Assembly (NCBI GenBank): GCA_963281255.1
Contig: OY725495.1
Span: 4,898,001-4,962,000 of the forward strand
Direction of reading: 5' to 3'
DNA from: Aphrocallistes beatrix
Taxonomy: Eukaryota > Porifera > Hexactinellida > Sceptrulophora > Aphrocallistidae
DNA: 64,000 nt
Numbering within the stretch: the stretch's first letter is position 1; every line of letters begins with the position of its first letter. The position numbers and the translations under genes were made by a program. A model generated the notes under the pieces. The model was not told where the DNA came from and ran no database searches. It saw only the letters and a program-made list of their open reading frames with translations. Positions 23,178-34,491 of this stretch are shown in pieces.

Positions 23178-23574
23178 CAGGGGTCGGCAAACTTTCGGAC
23201 TACTAGGCCATTTCAGGGGTCAAGAAGGCGCGCTAGGCCAGAAGAAACAAGATGTCCAAGGAAGTGCTGTTTTATTCAAAACTATATGTCAGTATTCTGA
23301 CCATGAAATATAAGCAAAAGGAAAATTGATCAGCATTGAACACGCGAAGTGTTCTAATTGGACGATTGAGCATATGTACTTTATTTTATAATTAACGCGA
23401 ATTTGTCCAAATCGCGTAAACTCCTTCGCGATAATTTCCTTGAGCGTAGATTTCCATTACCTTCATTTCATTCTCGTTAATTTCCTATAATAAGGTCTTT
23501 AATATATACACAGTGCAGACCATAGAAAATGCAATTACTGGAATACTAGCTAGGCCGGAGTTTGCCGACTCCTG
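23178..23574. mobile_element. hAT-like element
   Basis: 397 bp, termini CAGGGGTCGGCAAACTTTCG and GGAGTTTGCCGACTCCTG. Target duplication CTTTAGAC/CTTTAGAT with one mismatch. Confidence 0.88.
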
Positions 23575-23582
23575 CTTTAGAT

Positions 23583-24870
23583 GCAAGATTTTGAGTCCAA
23601 ATTAAAAGGCCGCGAAAAATTAAGAATATTCCCCTACACTATGACGTTATTTAGCGATTTCAGCGTATGAAAACTCATCATGTTAGAATGAGGAGCGTAT
23701 CATAGACATACTGCATAATACTTCACCCTGTGAAAAGTCCGTTTGCTGTGGGATAAGAATACAATGAACAGTTTTAAGCTGATTTTATGAAATATCGTCA
23801 CATTACTAACGTACTCTGTCTCTTACTTATGTATTGAGTATCCCACGGCAGCCCTGTGCACCAGAAATATCTTAGAATAACGACTTAGGTACCTGGCTAC
23901 GGCTAATGATCATTGATTGAATGCGAGCTCTTGAAAATATTCCAAACCAGCTTCACTTCCAGTTTATCTTTCAAAACCGTGCAGCAGTGTGGAACTGAAA
24001 TTGTTACAGTATGACCTCCATGGGTGGTGAACTCTGGACGGGAAATGTACCTGATTTAGCACCTGAGTCATACGGTATTTACCCTAAAAGGTTTGAATAA
24101 AGACATAAATAAAATAAATTAAAGTCATTCTAGTCATTTTGAGTCATTATGCATCCATTTCGTTCATTTTCTGGATATTTGGATCAAAATGTTGTCAACC
24201 CAGATTATCTGCAAAACACCTGTCCCCAAATGAAAGAGATTAAATTGTGTGAAAATAATTTGGGATATTTTTAATTTACCCACTTTTATAGACGTCCATT
24301 TGTATGGAAACGAATATAGGTGGGCGAAAATTGGCCCAATGATATAGTACATAAAAATCTTGCCGTGCTAAGTTATTTAAATTCCTTTCAGTAGCAACAT
24401 GACTATGACAGTCACAATTCTACTCAGAACTGCTTACAATACAAGAGTCAGAATCATGGTTTAATTAGCCTTTACTTTTGGTAGAAACCACCACAGCTTT
24501 GAATAGATTGCAAATAACTTTCTACCTAAACTGATTACGGAGTCATTATATAACTTTCTACTCTCAATTATATAGAGACAACCTCTATTATTGATTAGAT
24601 AAGACTGGTAGAAAACTAATTTTGTACAAGTATCAGTCCGACAATATTTCAATGGTAGAATAGTATTCCAAGCATCATATGATCTAAAATTATGCAAATA
24701 CGTGTGCTACTTCTCAATAGGAGTTAATAGAATGCGTGAATCCATCAGTTCTATTAAATTCTGCTGTAACTTTAAAACCTTCAATTTCATTGGATATTTT
24801 GACACATTTTTGAGGAAAGATGTGCAAATATGAACGTACATCTTGTACAAAACTACATATCAGGAATGTA
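23583..24870. other. AT-rich intergenic DNA
   Basis: No gene seen. A GACACATTTTTGAGG...AGATGTGCAAATATG short palindrome lies at about 24785-24840. Confidence 0.5.
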
Positions 24871-25121
24871 AGCTCTTCTCAAGTTTGACCTAAAAGCGAA
24901 ATGGATGAACCTGAGTGGCAAGAAACAGGATCAGCTTTCAGTCTCATACTTATTCTTACTCTACAGCTCCTCACAAAATCAATTGATGCATTTATTATTT
25001 ATACACCAAAAACTAAAAACAACAACAGTATTAAATCAGATGTTATTTTCTAATACTGACATTCCGAAAGAATGTCAGCTCTAAACACATCTGTAATACT
25101 CTGTTCTAAAACATCAGCATG

Positions 25122-25685
25122 CTAGTATGAACAGATCTGTACGTCAGTGCTAACAGAATCGAAGCCAGTTCTGCTCAGAGCTTCAAGGCAGTACTGTCCT
25201 GAGTGCTCAGGAGTAGCGGCTAGAATCAGGAGTTTGTTGCTGGTCATCCTCGGTAGCATCATTCCGTTGTGATACCATTGATACGAGTCTGCATTCTCAA
25301 ACTCCCCCACTAGCTCCACCATCTCTCCCTGCTGGAACTCTCCTCCGATTGGCTTAGAGCGCAGAGTGGGAATGGGAGGCAGCGTCCTTCGGTAGAAGTC
25401 GAGGGAGATGCTCTTAAGCACAGCCCATCTGCTCTGGAGAGTCTCCTGACTGGATTGGTCGGTTATTTCCAGTCTGTAGGAACCAAAGTCGGACTTCTTC
25501 ACAGGATGGAATGTCAGGAAACTCTCCGTCGCATTTGGAATCGGGTCTCCTGCCTCATTGAACCATTGGAACTTGGGCTTTCTGGCTACGACTGAAGCGG
25601 CTAAATTCACATAAGATCCTAATGGTGCCTCACAGTCCATTGGCTCTTGGAATATTGTTATGGAGGAGTTGGAACTGCTTGACAT
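25122..25685 (-). CDS. Intronless tandem Ig-domain protein, MALT1-Ig-like (copy 3)
   Basis: A single frame of 187 residues starting MSSSSNSSITIF, with no signal peptide or membrane helix. Ig domain 1 has [24 protein letters not shown] and SRWAVLK. Ig domain 2 has [12 protein letters not shown] and HSGQYCLEA. Disulfide partners are lacking: one F-strand Cys in domain 2 has no B-strand partner. The W-x-x-L-K end of domain 1 recalls the QWSQL end of the first MALT1 Ig domain. It is roughly 40% identical to the 15286/20699 pair but about 99% identical to the gene at 28702. A TATA-like sequence lies near 25741-25747 on the minus strand. Confidence 0.85.
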   Translation of the reverse strand: MSSSSNSSITIFQEPMDCEAPLGSYVNLAASVVARKPKFQWFNEAGDPIPNATESFLTFHPVKKSDFGSYRLEITDQSSQETLQSRWAVLKSISLDFYRRTLPPIPTLRSKPIGGEFQQGEMVELVGEFENADSYQWYHNGMMLPRMTSNKLLILAATPEHSGQYCLEALSRTGFDSVSTDVQICSY

Positions 25686-25981
25686 TCTTCAAAATACGCA
25701 CTACTTCAATCTTAAGTTAATGCTGGTATGGTTTATTTCTTTTTATACTTCAAGGCATGGAAAATATGGTAGAAATTGCTATTTGAAATGCTATTAGGAT
25801 GCCAAAGCCTAATATAACATGTCCATGTCTGATCGGGCGAGATTCCACGGTGATTTCCCTGTCAGCTGAAGACAGAAATGCCCGCGCAGTCCATCTGGAT
25901 AACTTTCTACCCTCAAATAATCTTAAAAACTGATTAGCTAAGATTGGTAGTCATTAATATTATTGAATTACTTTGCATATA

Positions 25982-26753
25982 CAGGTATCCCTCGCCGTTC
26001 GCGGGGGCTACGTTCCTGAGAATTGCCGCGAATGGCAAAATCGCGAACGGCAAGACGTTAGTTCAATGAGAATAGTGGGGTTACGTTCCTAGATTATAAA
26101 AACGACGCTAATTACAGTTTGCTAAATACGTTATTAATTCAATATTTGAGCTGTAATACTGATACAAACACTGGCACAAGTGAAATGGTAAAAATAAATG
26201 AAGTGATAAATGAAAGATATAGATCCCCTAGTAGCAAACCTAAGTACTATACCTAAATAGTAAAGTCTAGCCTTGCAATCACCAACCAACTACATTTTAT
26301 GCATGATGTAATTACAGTCGACTCCGCTTAATAGGGCCACTGTTTAATCGGGTCAGCCGCTTAATCGGGGCACTTTTGGCAGGACCGGAATAGCTCTCAC
26401 ACATAGAAGCTAATACAAAATATTTTCGGTTAATAGGGTCCTCCGCTTAATCGGGGCAAAATGTCCTCTGACCGATGTGACCCTATTAAGCGGAGTCGAC
26501 TGTATTTAGTAGAAAATTATAAGTATACGTAGAAACAATAGAGTCTAGTATTAGTATAGAGCAATAGAAACAGTAAATGCTATTGCCAGGATAATATGTA
26601 GATACGTATAAGGTTATGAATCTACTGAAGAGAGTAACGAAAACCGCGAATAGTCGAGGGAACGAGTCGCGAATAGCAAAACAAGACTCAAAAAAATTTC
26701 CGCGAATAGTCGAAACCGCGAATGGCAAACTCGCGAACGGCGAGGGCTGCCTG
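25982..26753. mobile_element. pogo/Tigger-like element (family D) with a nested MITE A
   Basis: 772 bp with inverted termini starting CAGGTATCCCTCGCCGTTCG and ending CGGCGAGGGCTGCCTG. Interior repeats of the CGCGAATGGC type; no transposase frame. MITE family A occupies 26315-26502. Confidence 0.88.
26315..26502. mobile_element. MITE family A copy nested in family D
   Basis: 188 bp, CAGTCGACTCCGC...GGAGTCGACTG with TA on both sides; nearly identical to the copy at 8-197. Confidence 0.92.
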
Positions 26754-27112
26754 CCCTTAAGTAAGGCAAACTCATGGAATAAAGAATTCGAACCAAGGAT
26801 AAGACTGAGTCCATAGAAAGCTGAAATCTTTTGAGCACCGCAACATCATCAAATAAAGTCAGAAAGCAACGAGAGCGAACTTCTACCACAAAAAAGTGTT
26901 TTAGAATTACTCTAATATTCATACAAGCAAGACACAATGACACCTGAGTGGTGAGTGTTTACTTCGTAAATGGCATGAATAGTACATGCTAGAGGTTAGT
27001 ATGGTTAAGTAGAACCATGGATAACACACTAGGATTAGAATGCTATCCGTCTAATCCAAGGTACAAATAGATTGAATTGAATTGAGTAAAGTGAAAGTAT
27101 TTAACTAATAAT
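26754..27112. other. Intergenic between family D element and Rab-exon remnant
   Basis: No gene. Carries the ACCATGGATAAC and TCTAATCCAAGGTA words. Confidence 0.5.
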
Positions 27113-27195
27113 TACCTTCAGTAGTGTACTCAGATATATTCGTTCTCCAAATTCCTGAAGGCTTTATGGTTGCTGAGGTGACAGACTTGCAAGAG
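27113..27195 (-). pseudogene. Decayed copy of Rab-like exon 2 (3' part)
   Basis: Aligned by eye with 6614-6700, including the splice donor (ACCTTC on the plus strand) and the block TTCTCCAAATTCCTGAAGG, at roughly 75% identity with small gaps. The frame is lost. It lies about 0.8 kb downstream of the UBE2R stop codon. Confidence 0.75.
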
Positions 27196-27524
27196 TCAAT
27201 ATATTCTGAATCAGTCCATTGTGCAATACACCGTATCAACAAAGAATTAGTAGAGAGGAGTTCATTCTGATCTCCATTGGAACTCACAGAATATCTTCAT
27301 CAGTTCAAAAAGGTTCCATTCCTTCTCTCCACAATCAAATCCGTGCAATCCTGACTCATTCACTCATCGAGTTTAAAACTCTAATCAGAATTTCTAATTA
27401 CAGCGATTAGGTCGCATTGGTGACACTCAAATATAATAAAATGTGTCGAATGTTGTTTGTTAGAAGAGAATACTTAGAAACTACCAAAACTCAGTTCATA
27501 CATTTCCGTATATACGTATACGTA

Positions 27525-27680
27525 CAGTGGAATTCGCTTATTAGCAACTCGAGTTTTGCTCATAAAATGGTTGCTAATTAGGGAATAGAATTAACACAAA
27601 ATCTTCACTGGGACCTGAAGATTGGTTGCTAATAGAGCAATATTGCTAATAAGGGAGTTGCAAATAAGCGAATTCCACTG
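27525..27680. mobile_element. MITE family B, intact copy
   Basis: 156 bp, CAGTGGAATTCGCTTATTAG and its complement at the ends, flanked by TA. Confidence 0.9.
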
Positions 27681-28031
27681 TACCATGTATCTTACAAATC
27701 GCAGAAAGCTAATGTTGAAACAATGGAAATTTCGTGTGGCTTGAGTCTCGAAGAAAATTTCAACTCATCACATAATCATGACTTCACGGCGCCTCGAACA
27801 GACACAGTGTCCTTGCTATACATAACTGCAATGTCATACAGACACAATTAGGTGTTAGAAAGTTGTTACTTAAAATAGATAGGAGAAAGGATTGTTAATA
27901 ATTACAGAGTGTGTGATGTTTTGTAATATGTACAGCAGGGAAACAGTAACAGTAAACACAAACAAACAAACAAACAACAAATGAGAGAGAAGGATGAATC
28001 AATTAAAATACAAACACACACACAGAGGAAT

Positions 28032-31000
28032 TCAGGAGCTGGCTGGGTCTGAAGGGAGACTGGTAGGTGTCAAGTTATCCACTTCCGGTGTGTCCTCCAC
28101 GTCCTCCCCATCCCCATCCCCATCCCCAGACTCGCCGCCTGATTGGTCGTTATCGTCCCCGTAGTCGTCGTCCATGAAGTAGTCCTCGTCGAGGGGATCC
28201 TGGTCGTAGCCGGAGTCCGGGTCTCTGTCCGGCTCCACGGCCGGCTTGGACATGGCGAGGTACTCCTGCAGAGTCATCGGAACCTACATCAGCTCCGTAA
28301 CAACGCAGTACAACCACAGTCATGCAATACCGTGTCAGAGTTCTAAGCAATCTCCCATCAGTCAACCTTAAAATTGACTGGATCCACCATGGATATACAC
28401 TCAAAACAAATCTTAACACTAAATCCAGTGGATGCGTCTAACGACTTGTTTAAAGTAATTATTAGAATGACCTACGTCACTACGTACGATATGGGCAAAC
28501 CTGAATATGAGAAACAAGTTCAGCACCAGTACTCATACTCAGTCTTACTCTAAACCTCTTCACAGTACCAATACATTTATTCATTAATTGTGTATATAAG
28601 AAAGAAAAGGAACAAGAACAATAGTATCGTAGATCAGATGTGATTCCCTCATACTTCATTTAGCTGACATTCCAAGGATGCTAGCACAACAATACTGTAT
28701 GCTAGTATGAACAGATCTGTACGTCAGTGCTAACAGAATCGAATCCAGTTCTGCTCAGAGCTTCAAGGCAGTACTGTCCTGAGTGCTCAGGAGTAGCGGC
28801 TAGAATCAGGAGTTTGTTGCTGGTCATCCTCGGTAGCATCATTCCGTTGTGATACCATTGATACGAGTCTGCATTCTCAAACTCCCCCACTAGCTCCACC
28901 ATCTCTCCCTGCTGGAACTCTCCTCCGATTGGCTTAGAGCGCAGAGTGGGAATGGGAGGCAGCGTCCTTCGGTAGAAGTCGAGGGAGATGCTCTTAAGCA
29001 CAGCCCATCTGCTCTGGAGAGTCTCCTGACTGGATTGGTCGGTTATTTCCAGTCTGTAGGAACCAAAGTCGGACTTCTTCACAGGATGGAATGTCAGGAA
29101 ACTCTCCGTCGCATTTGGAATCGGGTCTCCTGCCTCATTGAACCATTGGAACTTGGGCTTTCTGGCTACGACTGAAGCGGCTAAGTTCACATAAGATCCT
29201 AATGGTGCCTCACAGTCCATTGGCTCTTGGAATATTGTTATGGAGGAGTTGGGACTGTTCGACATTCTTCAAAGTTCGCACTGCTTCAATCTTAGGTTAA
29301 TGCTTTTTTTTTTAGTTTATTTTCGTTAGATTTAGTTGTATTTATATACTTTTCAGAAAATTTCTACCTCAATGGTAGAAAGTTCTCTTGAATATTAATC
29401 TAGTGTGCCAGCAAACTGTGGATAATTTGGAAATGTAGGTACAATTACAAAACTATAAATAGCCTGATGATACATCTGGAAAGAGTATAAACAGACTCTG
29501 TAATAACTATGGTCTACGAGTCAGTATGACAAACAATATACGTACTCACTTAATCGGATGTATAAAAGGAAAATCATCCTAGATTGGATCTTAGATCTAA
29601 TACAAGCTTACTACTAAAATATTCGTGTGGCTCCAAGTAGGAGCTGTTCCATTAGTATGGGTGTTGTATGACGTCCGTGTACGTACATACTTTTAAGAAA
29701 GTTTCCGATTTTTACCAAATTTGGAACCTTTCAAATTGGGCTTACATTCGGGATTAGTTGACTTAATACGAAGTAAATTATATTTATCAAGAAATAAAAT
29801 TTATGCTACAGTTCTGATTTCATTAATGTAACCGTAGACAAATGATAATCCAGCGTACTTAGTATAAAACAAGAAAGCGACGTATATTCCCAAGCACCCA
29901 CTGGGTAAATATGCGGACACGCAGTGTCCGCAAGCCGCGCAGCGCAAGCAAGCGAAGCGCGGTTGTATAATTATAAGAGGTCTGTCGCCAAATTAAGCTA
30001 GTGTAATGAACAGTTACTAGAGCAATAGAAATATGAGCAAATATACGACCAATGCAATGCTATAGTTGGCCATTGACTTGAAAGGTGTGGGGCAGGTAGC
30101 AATCCAAGTTGGGTATCCTGATATCATGGTTACAAATAAGTATTAACGTATGACCGATGCAAGGGATTATAAAGGAGCGGAGACGCTCCTTTAGGCTTTA
30201 AGCCCGAAAGGTTTTAGGATCGTGAAATTTTAGAATATTACCCAATTTACCATACATTTAATGATGAGGCAATTTATCGATTCAGGCGTACGTGTATGAA
30301 TTTTTTGGGTTTGAGACTAGGAGCGTATCTCGGAGGATAGCTATATAGCAATATAACACCTTAAACAAATGTATGCAAATTTTCTGAGTAAATAACCGAT
30401 ATTCTTGTAAATTAGAATGTTTCTGAGTGTGATGGTACCCAAACGGAACCCTGACAGAAATCTAAGGTTTCAGTGAGTTGAACATCCAATTTCTGTTTAG
30501 AATCTATCAACTCGAGGAATTATTAAGAAGTTCTACCGATTAAACACAACCATATATACTAATATAAATATATTATCTTCTAAATAACCTAGGAATAGCG
30601 ATGCCTGATTTAGAGAAAATATTTTAGTGAATTATTAATTAATTAATTAGGTAGAGCATAGTAACATTTTGATTTCATGCTTGCATAATCACACAACGGT
30701 AGTTTCCAGTTAACCTCATACAATGACATAATGTGATCTTTATAATATTGAAAATTTTTATGTGCCAAAATTCTAGTTAGATGATTTGGCAATAAATATA
30801 TCAGATTGAAACCAACTCTTACTAAGCAACACATGCTGTGTCTGTACTTTCCAAGACTGTACTGAAAATAACCTTAATCTTACCTAAGTGAACCCAGATG
30901 GATTAGTTGCAAATCATTTAAAGCATTTTCTTAACAACAATTACATATCCGTATGTTATCTAGGATAAGTACAATAACGTCATTAGTTACACACGTGGTT

Positions 31001-32740
31001 AGGATTCACGTATTTGAATAATGATTAATTGAAGTAAGCATTCTATTCTAGCTAGCCGATATCTGCACAAATTTGTGATGAGAATTCTGAGAAATTTTGA
31101 AATAAATCCATTTCTAGGATCACTGTATACATGATTGAGTTAAGTGTTAATAGCCATAAGCAAGAATCTTTATAACTTATAACTACAAAATAGAACAAAA
31201 TAATCATGTTTTGTGAAATATCATTCTGCAATAGGAACTGCAAGTTGCATAATATTAGATCAGAGCTTGCTAAGGCTTCTAAGCGAATGTCTCAGAATTT
31301 CACGCAACAGTGCCATACGAATCCATGGTCCGTTTACATTAGTGGCCAAGACTAACGCAACAAACAAGACCAATCAGTAAGTATGCACATAGCAACACTA
31401 ACCTTAACTTGGTCCAGCTCTGCCTCCTTCCTGGACTCCTCCACCTGCTCCTTCACCATTTTGAGGTAGTCCTCGCTGCCCTTCTTGCCCTCCTTCCACT
31501 TGCGGTACATCACGGAGGCGTCCACGTTGGCGGCCGAGGAGGTGTTGGGTTCGTTCAGGAGGGACTGGACGGAGAGGAGGATGGTGCGCACGGATTGGGT
31601 CGGGTTCCACCTGTGAGGGATATAACACATTGGATTATACAATGCACTGGACCATGGACTCAGTAAAGTATCTCAAACAGACAGTTTTAACAAGTTTGTT
31701 AGTTAAGCTCGTGATGAAGATATTAGCGTAGAAATGCGTAATTTAAATTCGTAACTCCGGAATTTTGTGTAACTTAACGCTGGACCTCATGAGATGTCCG
31801 ATTAGATTCTCTCAGTAATCGGACATCTCATGAAGTGTCCAATGTTAAGTTACACAAAATTCCGGAGATACGAATTTAAATTACGCATTTATATGCTAAT
31901 ATCTCCATCACGAGCTTAACGAAGGCATACTCTCTTGTACTCTTTAAATTAAATACTGACTCAATCCAGACCTATCACAGCGTGATAGATAGAGACTACG
32001 GATTGCAATGCTAAAACCAAAAATGTCTGTGCTAACTCATGCATTCAGAATGCATAAAGGAAGACACATCAAATGTTAACGGAGACTCCGTACTATGCAC
32101 TAGTATGCTGAGCTGAACATTCTGTCCTAATAGCACAGTTCTAATATCCATGGTCCAGCGGTAGAACCTACCTCTCATTGGGCAGCTCCCCGCTCATGGG
32201 GTCGTTTCCGGGGGGGTGCAGGATGGAGATGCACACGTCTCCGTTCAGGTACACGTTCGGGTGCCAGAGGGAGGTCTTGAACGCGAACTTGGGCGGGGAA
32301 TAGGGGTACTCGGGCGGGAAAGTCATCTTGGCCTTGAAGTAGCCGCCCGCGTAAGGAGTGTCAGGGGGCCCGAATATGACCACGTCCCAGTCCAGGATGT
32401 TCTCCTCGTTGGCCTATCAGGTGAGGAACACAGACATTCAATGGATTCAATTCAAAGTTTCAATGTTTCAAAACAATGGAACTAGATACGTGTTTATTAC
32501 AGATATTATCTCGAGTCGGACTAGGAATTTTGCTAACTCATTTCCGGTTAAGTAATTTGGGCGGGAAAACGTGGGGTTTATTCTATAAATATAGTTGACC
32601 CGTAGGCTAAATCGGGATATCTCGTATCTCGGTTGTAGACGCACCTTTATGATGAATCCCTCCACTGGCTCTCTGATGAGCTTAGACAACTCTGTCTGCA
32701 GGGCTTTGTGACAAATTCCTGAAGTGGCAGCACTCGCCAT
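28032..32740 (-). CDS. UBE2R2: Ubiquitin-conjugating enzyme E2 R (CDC34/UBE2R)
   Basis: Exons 32645-32740, 32172-32413, 31403-31610 and 28032-28283, phases consistent, 265 residues. The UBC fold is complete: the active-site cysteine is residue 93 in [18 protein letters not shown], followed by the [14 protein letters not shown] acidic-loop insertion typical of CDC34 enzymes and [16 protein letters not shown]. The C-terminal tail is strongly acidic ([15 protein letters not shown] and more), as in CDC34/UBE2R, where it binds cullin-RING ligases. The enzyme takes ubiquitin from E1 and builds chains, mainly K48-linked, with SCF ligases. Intron 2 holds a 219-bp palindrome; intron 3 (3.1 kb) holds an Ig gene and a Helitron-like element. 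A copy of the 3' end of this gene lies at 8560-8745. UBE2R1 versus UBE2R2 cannot be told apart here. Confidence 0.95.
28702..29265 (-). CDS. Intronless tandem Ig-domain protein, MALT1-Ig-like (copy 4), inside a UBE2R intron
   Basis: A single frame of 187 residues that differs from the gene at 25122 at about five nucleotides and two or three residues (start [12 protein letters not shown]). It lies wholly within intron 3 of the UBE2R gene (28284-31402) on the same strand, so it either has its own promoter or is a by-product of the host transcript. A TATA-like stretch lies around 29339-29348 and a CTATAAATAG word at 29453. Flanks beyond about 30-50 nt are clearly diverged from those of copy 3 while the coding regions are nearly identical. 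Domain layout and lack of Ig disulfides are as in copy 3. Confidence 0.85.
   Translation of the reverse strand: MSNSPNSSITIFQEPMDCEAPLGSYVNLAASVVARKPKFQWFNEAGDPIPNATESFLTFHPVKKSDFGSYRLEITDQSSQETLQSRWAVLKSISLDFYRRTLPPIPTLRSKPIGGEFQQGEMVELVGEFENADSYQWYHNGMMLPRMTSNKLLILAATPEHSGQYCLEALSRTGFDSVSTDVQICSY
29604..29965 (+). mobile_element. Helitron-like element, second subfamily, in UBE2R intron 3
   Basis: About 362 bp ending AAGCGAAGCGCGGTTG then T. The body differs from the 12696/21499 type but is shared with 11527-11776. Confidence 0.7.
30170..30193. repeat. Short hairpin in UBE2R intron 3
   Basis: TAAAGGAGCG, loop GAGA, CGCTCCTTTA. Perfect 10-bp stem. Confidence 0.6.
30655..30925 (+). repeat. 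Dispersed repeat R copy in UBE2R intron 3
   Basis: Collinear with 11090-11350 over about 270 bp with moderate divergence. Confidence 0.65.
31702..31920. repeat. 219-bp palindrome in UBE2R intron 2
   Basis: Arms of about 104 bp begin GTTAAGCTCGTGATG and end CATCACGAGCTTAAC, with an 11-nt loop (GATTCTCTCAG). Only a few mismatches. TTAA lies at both ends. Confidence 0.9.
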
Positions 32741-33006
32741 TCTACTCTAAGAATCTGGAATGGAATTGAATAGTATCAGAACGCAGTGTTACAGAGGACA
32801 CCATGCCACTTGTCTAGAGTGACACAAGGTAAGAGTGGTCCCTGCAACACCTCTAAGTTAGAGACAGAACTCCCACCTCTCACACAGACTCAAATCAGAA
32901 TTAAATTCCAAACCAGTTTACTGAGGACTAAGCCATCAATATATTAGCACAGCTCCAGCTATAGGAATGCCCTCATTCATTGATACATCAATTCTCAGTG
33001 CAAATA

Positions 33007-33155
33007 CAGTCGACTCCGCTTAATAGGGTCACATCGGTCAGAGGACATTTTGGCCGATTAAGCGGAGAACCATATTATAAGAAAATATTTGAGGTTCTAT
33101 GTGTGAGAGCTATTCCGGTCCTGCCAAAAGTGGCTCGATTAAGCGGAGTCGACTA
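33007..33155. mobile_element. MITE family A copy upstream of UBE2R
   Basis: About 149 bp, CAGTCGACTCCGC at the left with TA before it; the right end is mutated (GTCGACTATA). Confidence 0.85.
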
Positions 33156-33481
33156 TAGTGTATTCCATTTGTTTTTCAGTGAATATTTCATTGAATTATC
33201 AAAAGATGAAAGGTACAATTTCACACCTCTGGTGTTCCCTGGAGCTGCACTATCGATTTTAACACTTAACTCTCCAATGCCAACCCAGATCCCACAGAAT
33301 CTAAATTTAGAACAGAGATATAAATAGACACGCTTGATATAATGACAGCTGCCCGAGGACAGAGATAGATACACCTACTGATGATATGGACACCATGCTA
33401 AAATATATAATCATTTCCATAGAAACGTAAAAATATGTTAAAAATGTGTATAAGGGATAAAAGTGTGAACTGGCGCTCGTT

Positions 33482-34491
<1,010 letters not shown>

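Noticed and set aside
25982-26753. Possible transposase frames inside the family D element
   Set aside because: The open frames there are short, made of terminal repeats, and carry no DDE or HTH-like motif.
30170-30193. GC-rich hairpin as a transcription terminator
   Set aside because: Rho-independent termination does not apply to this eukaryotic intron and no U-run follows.
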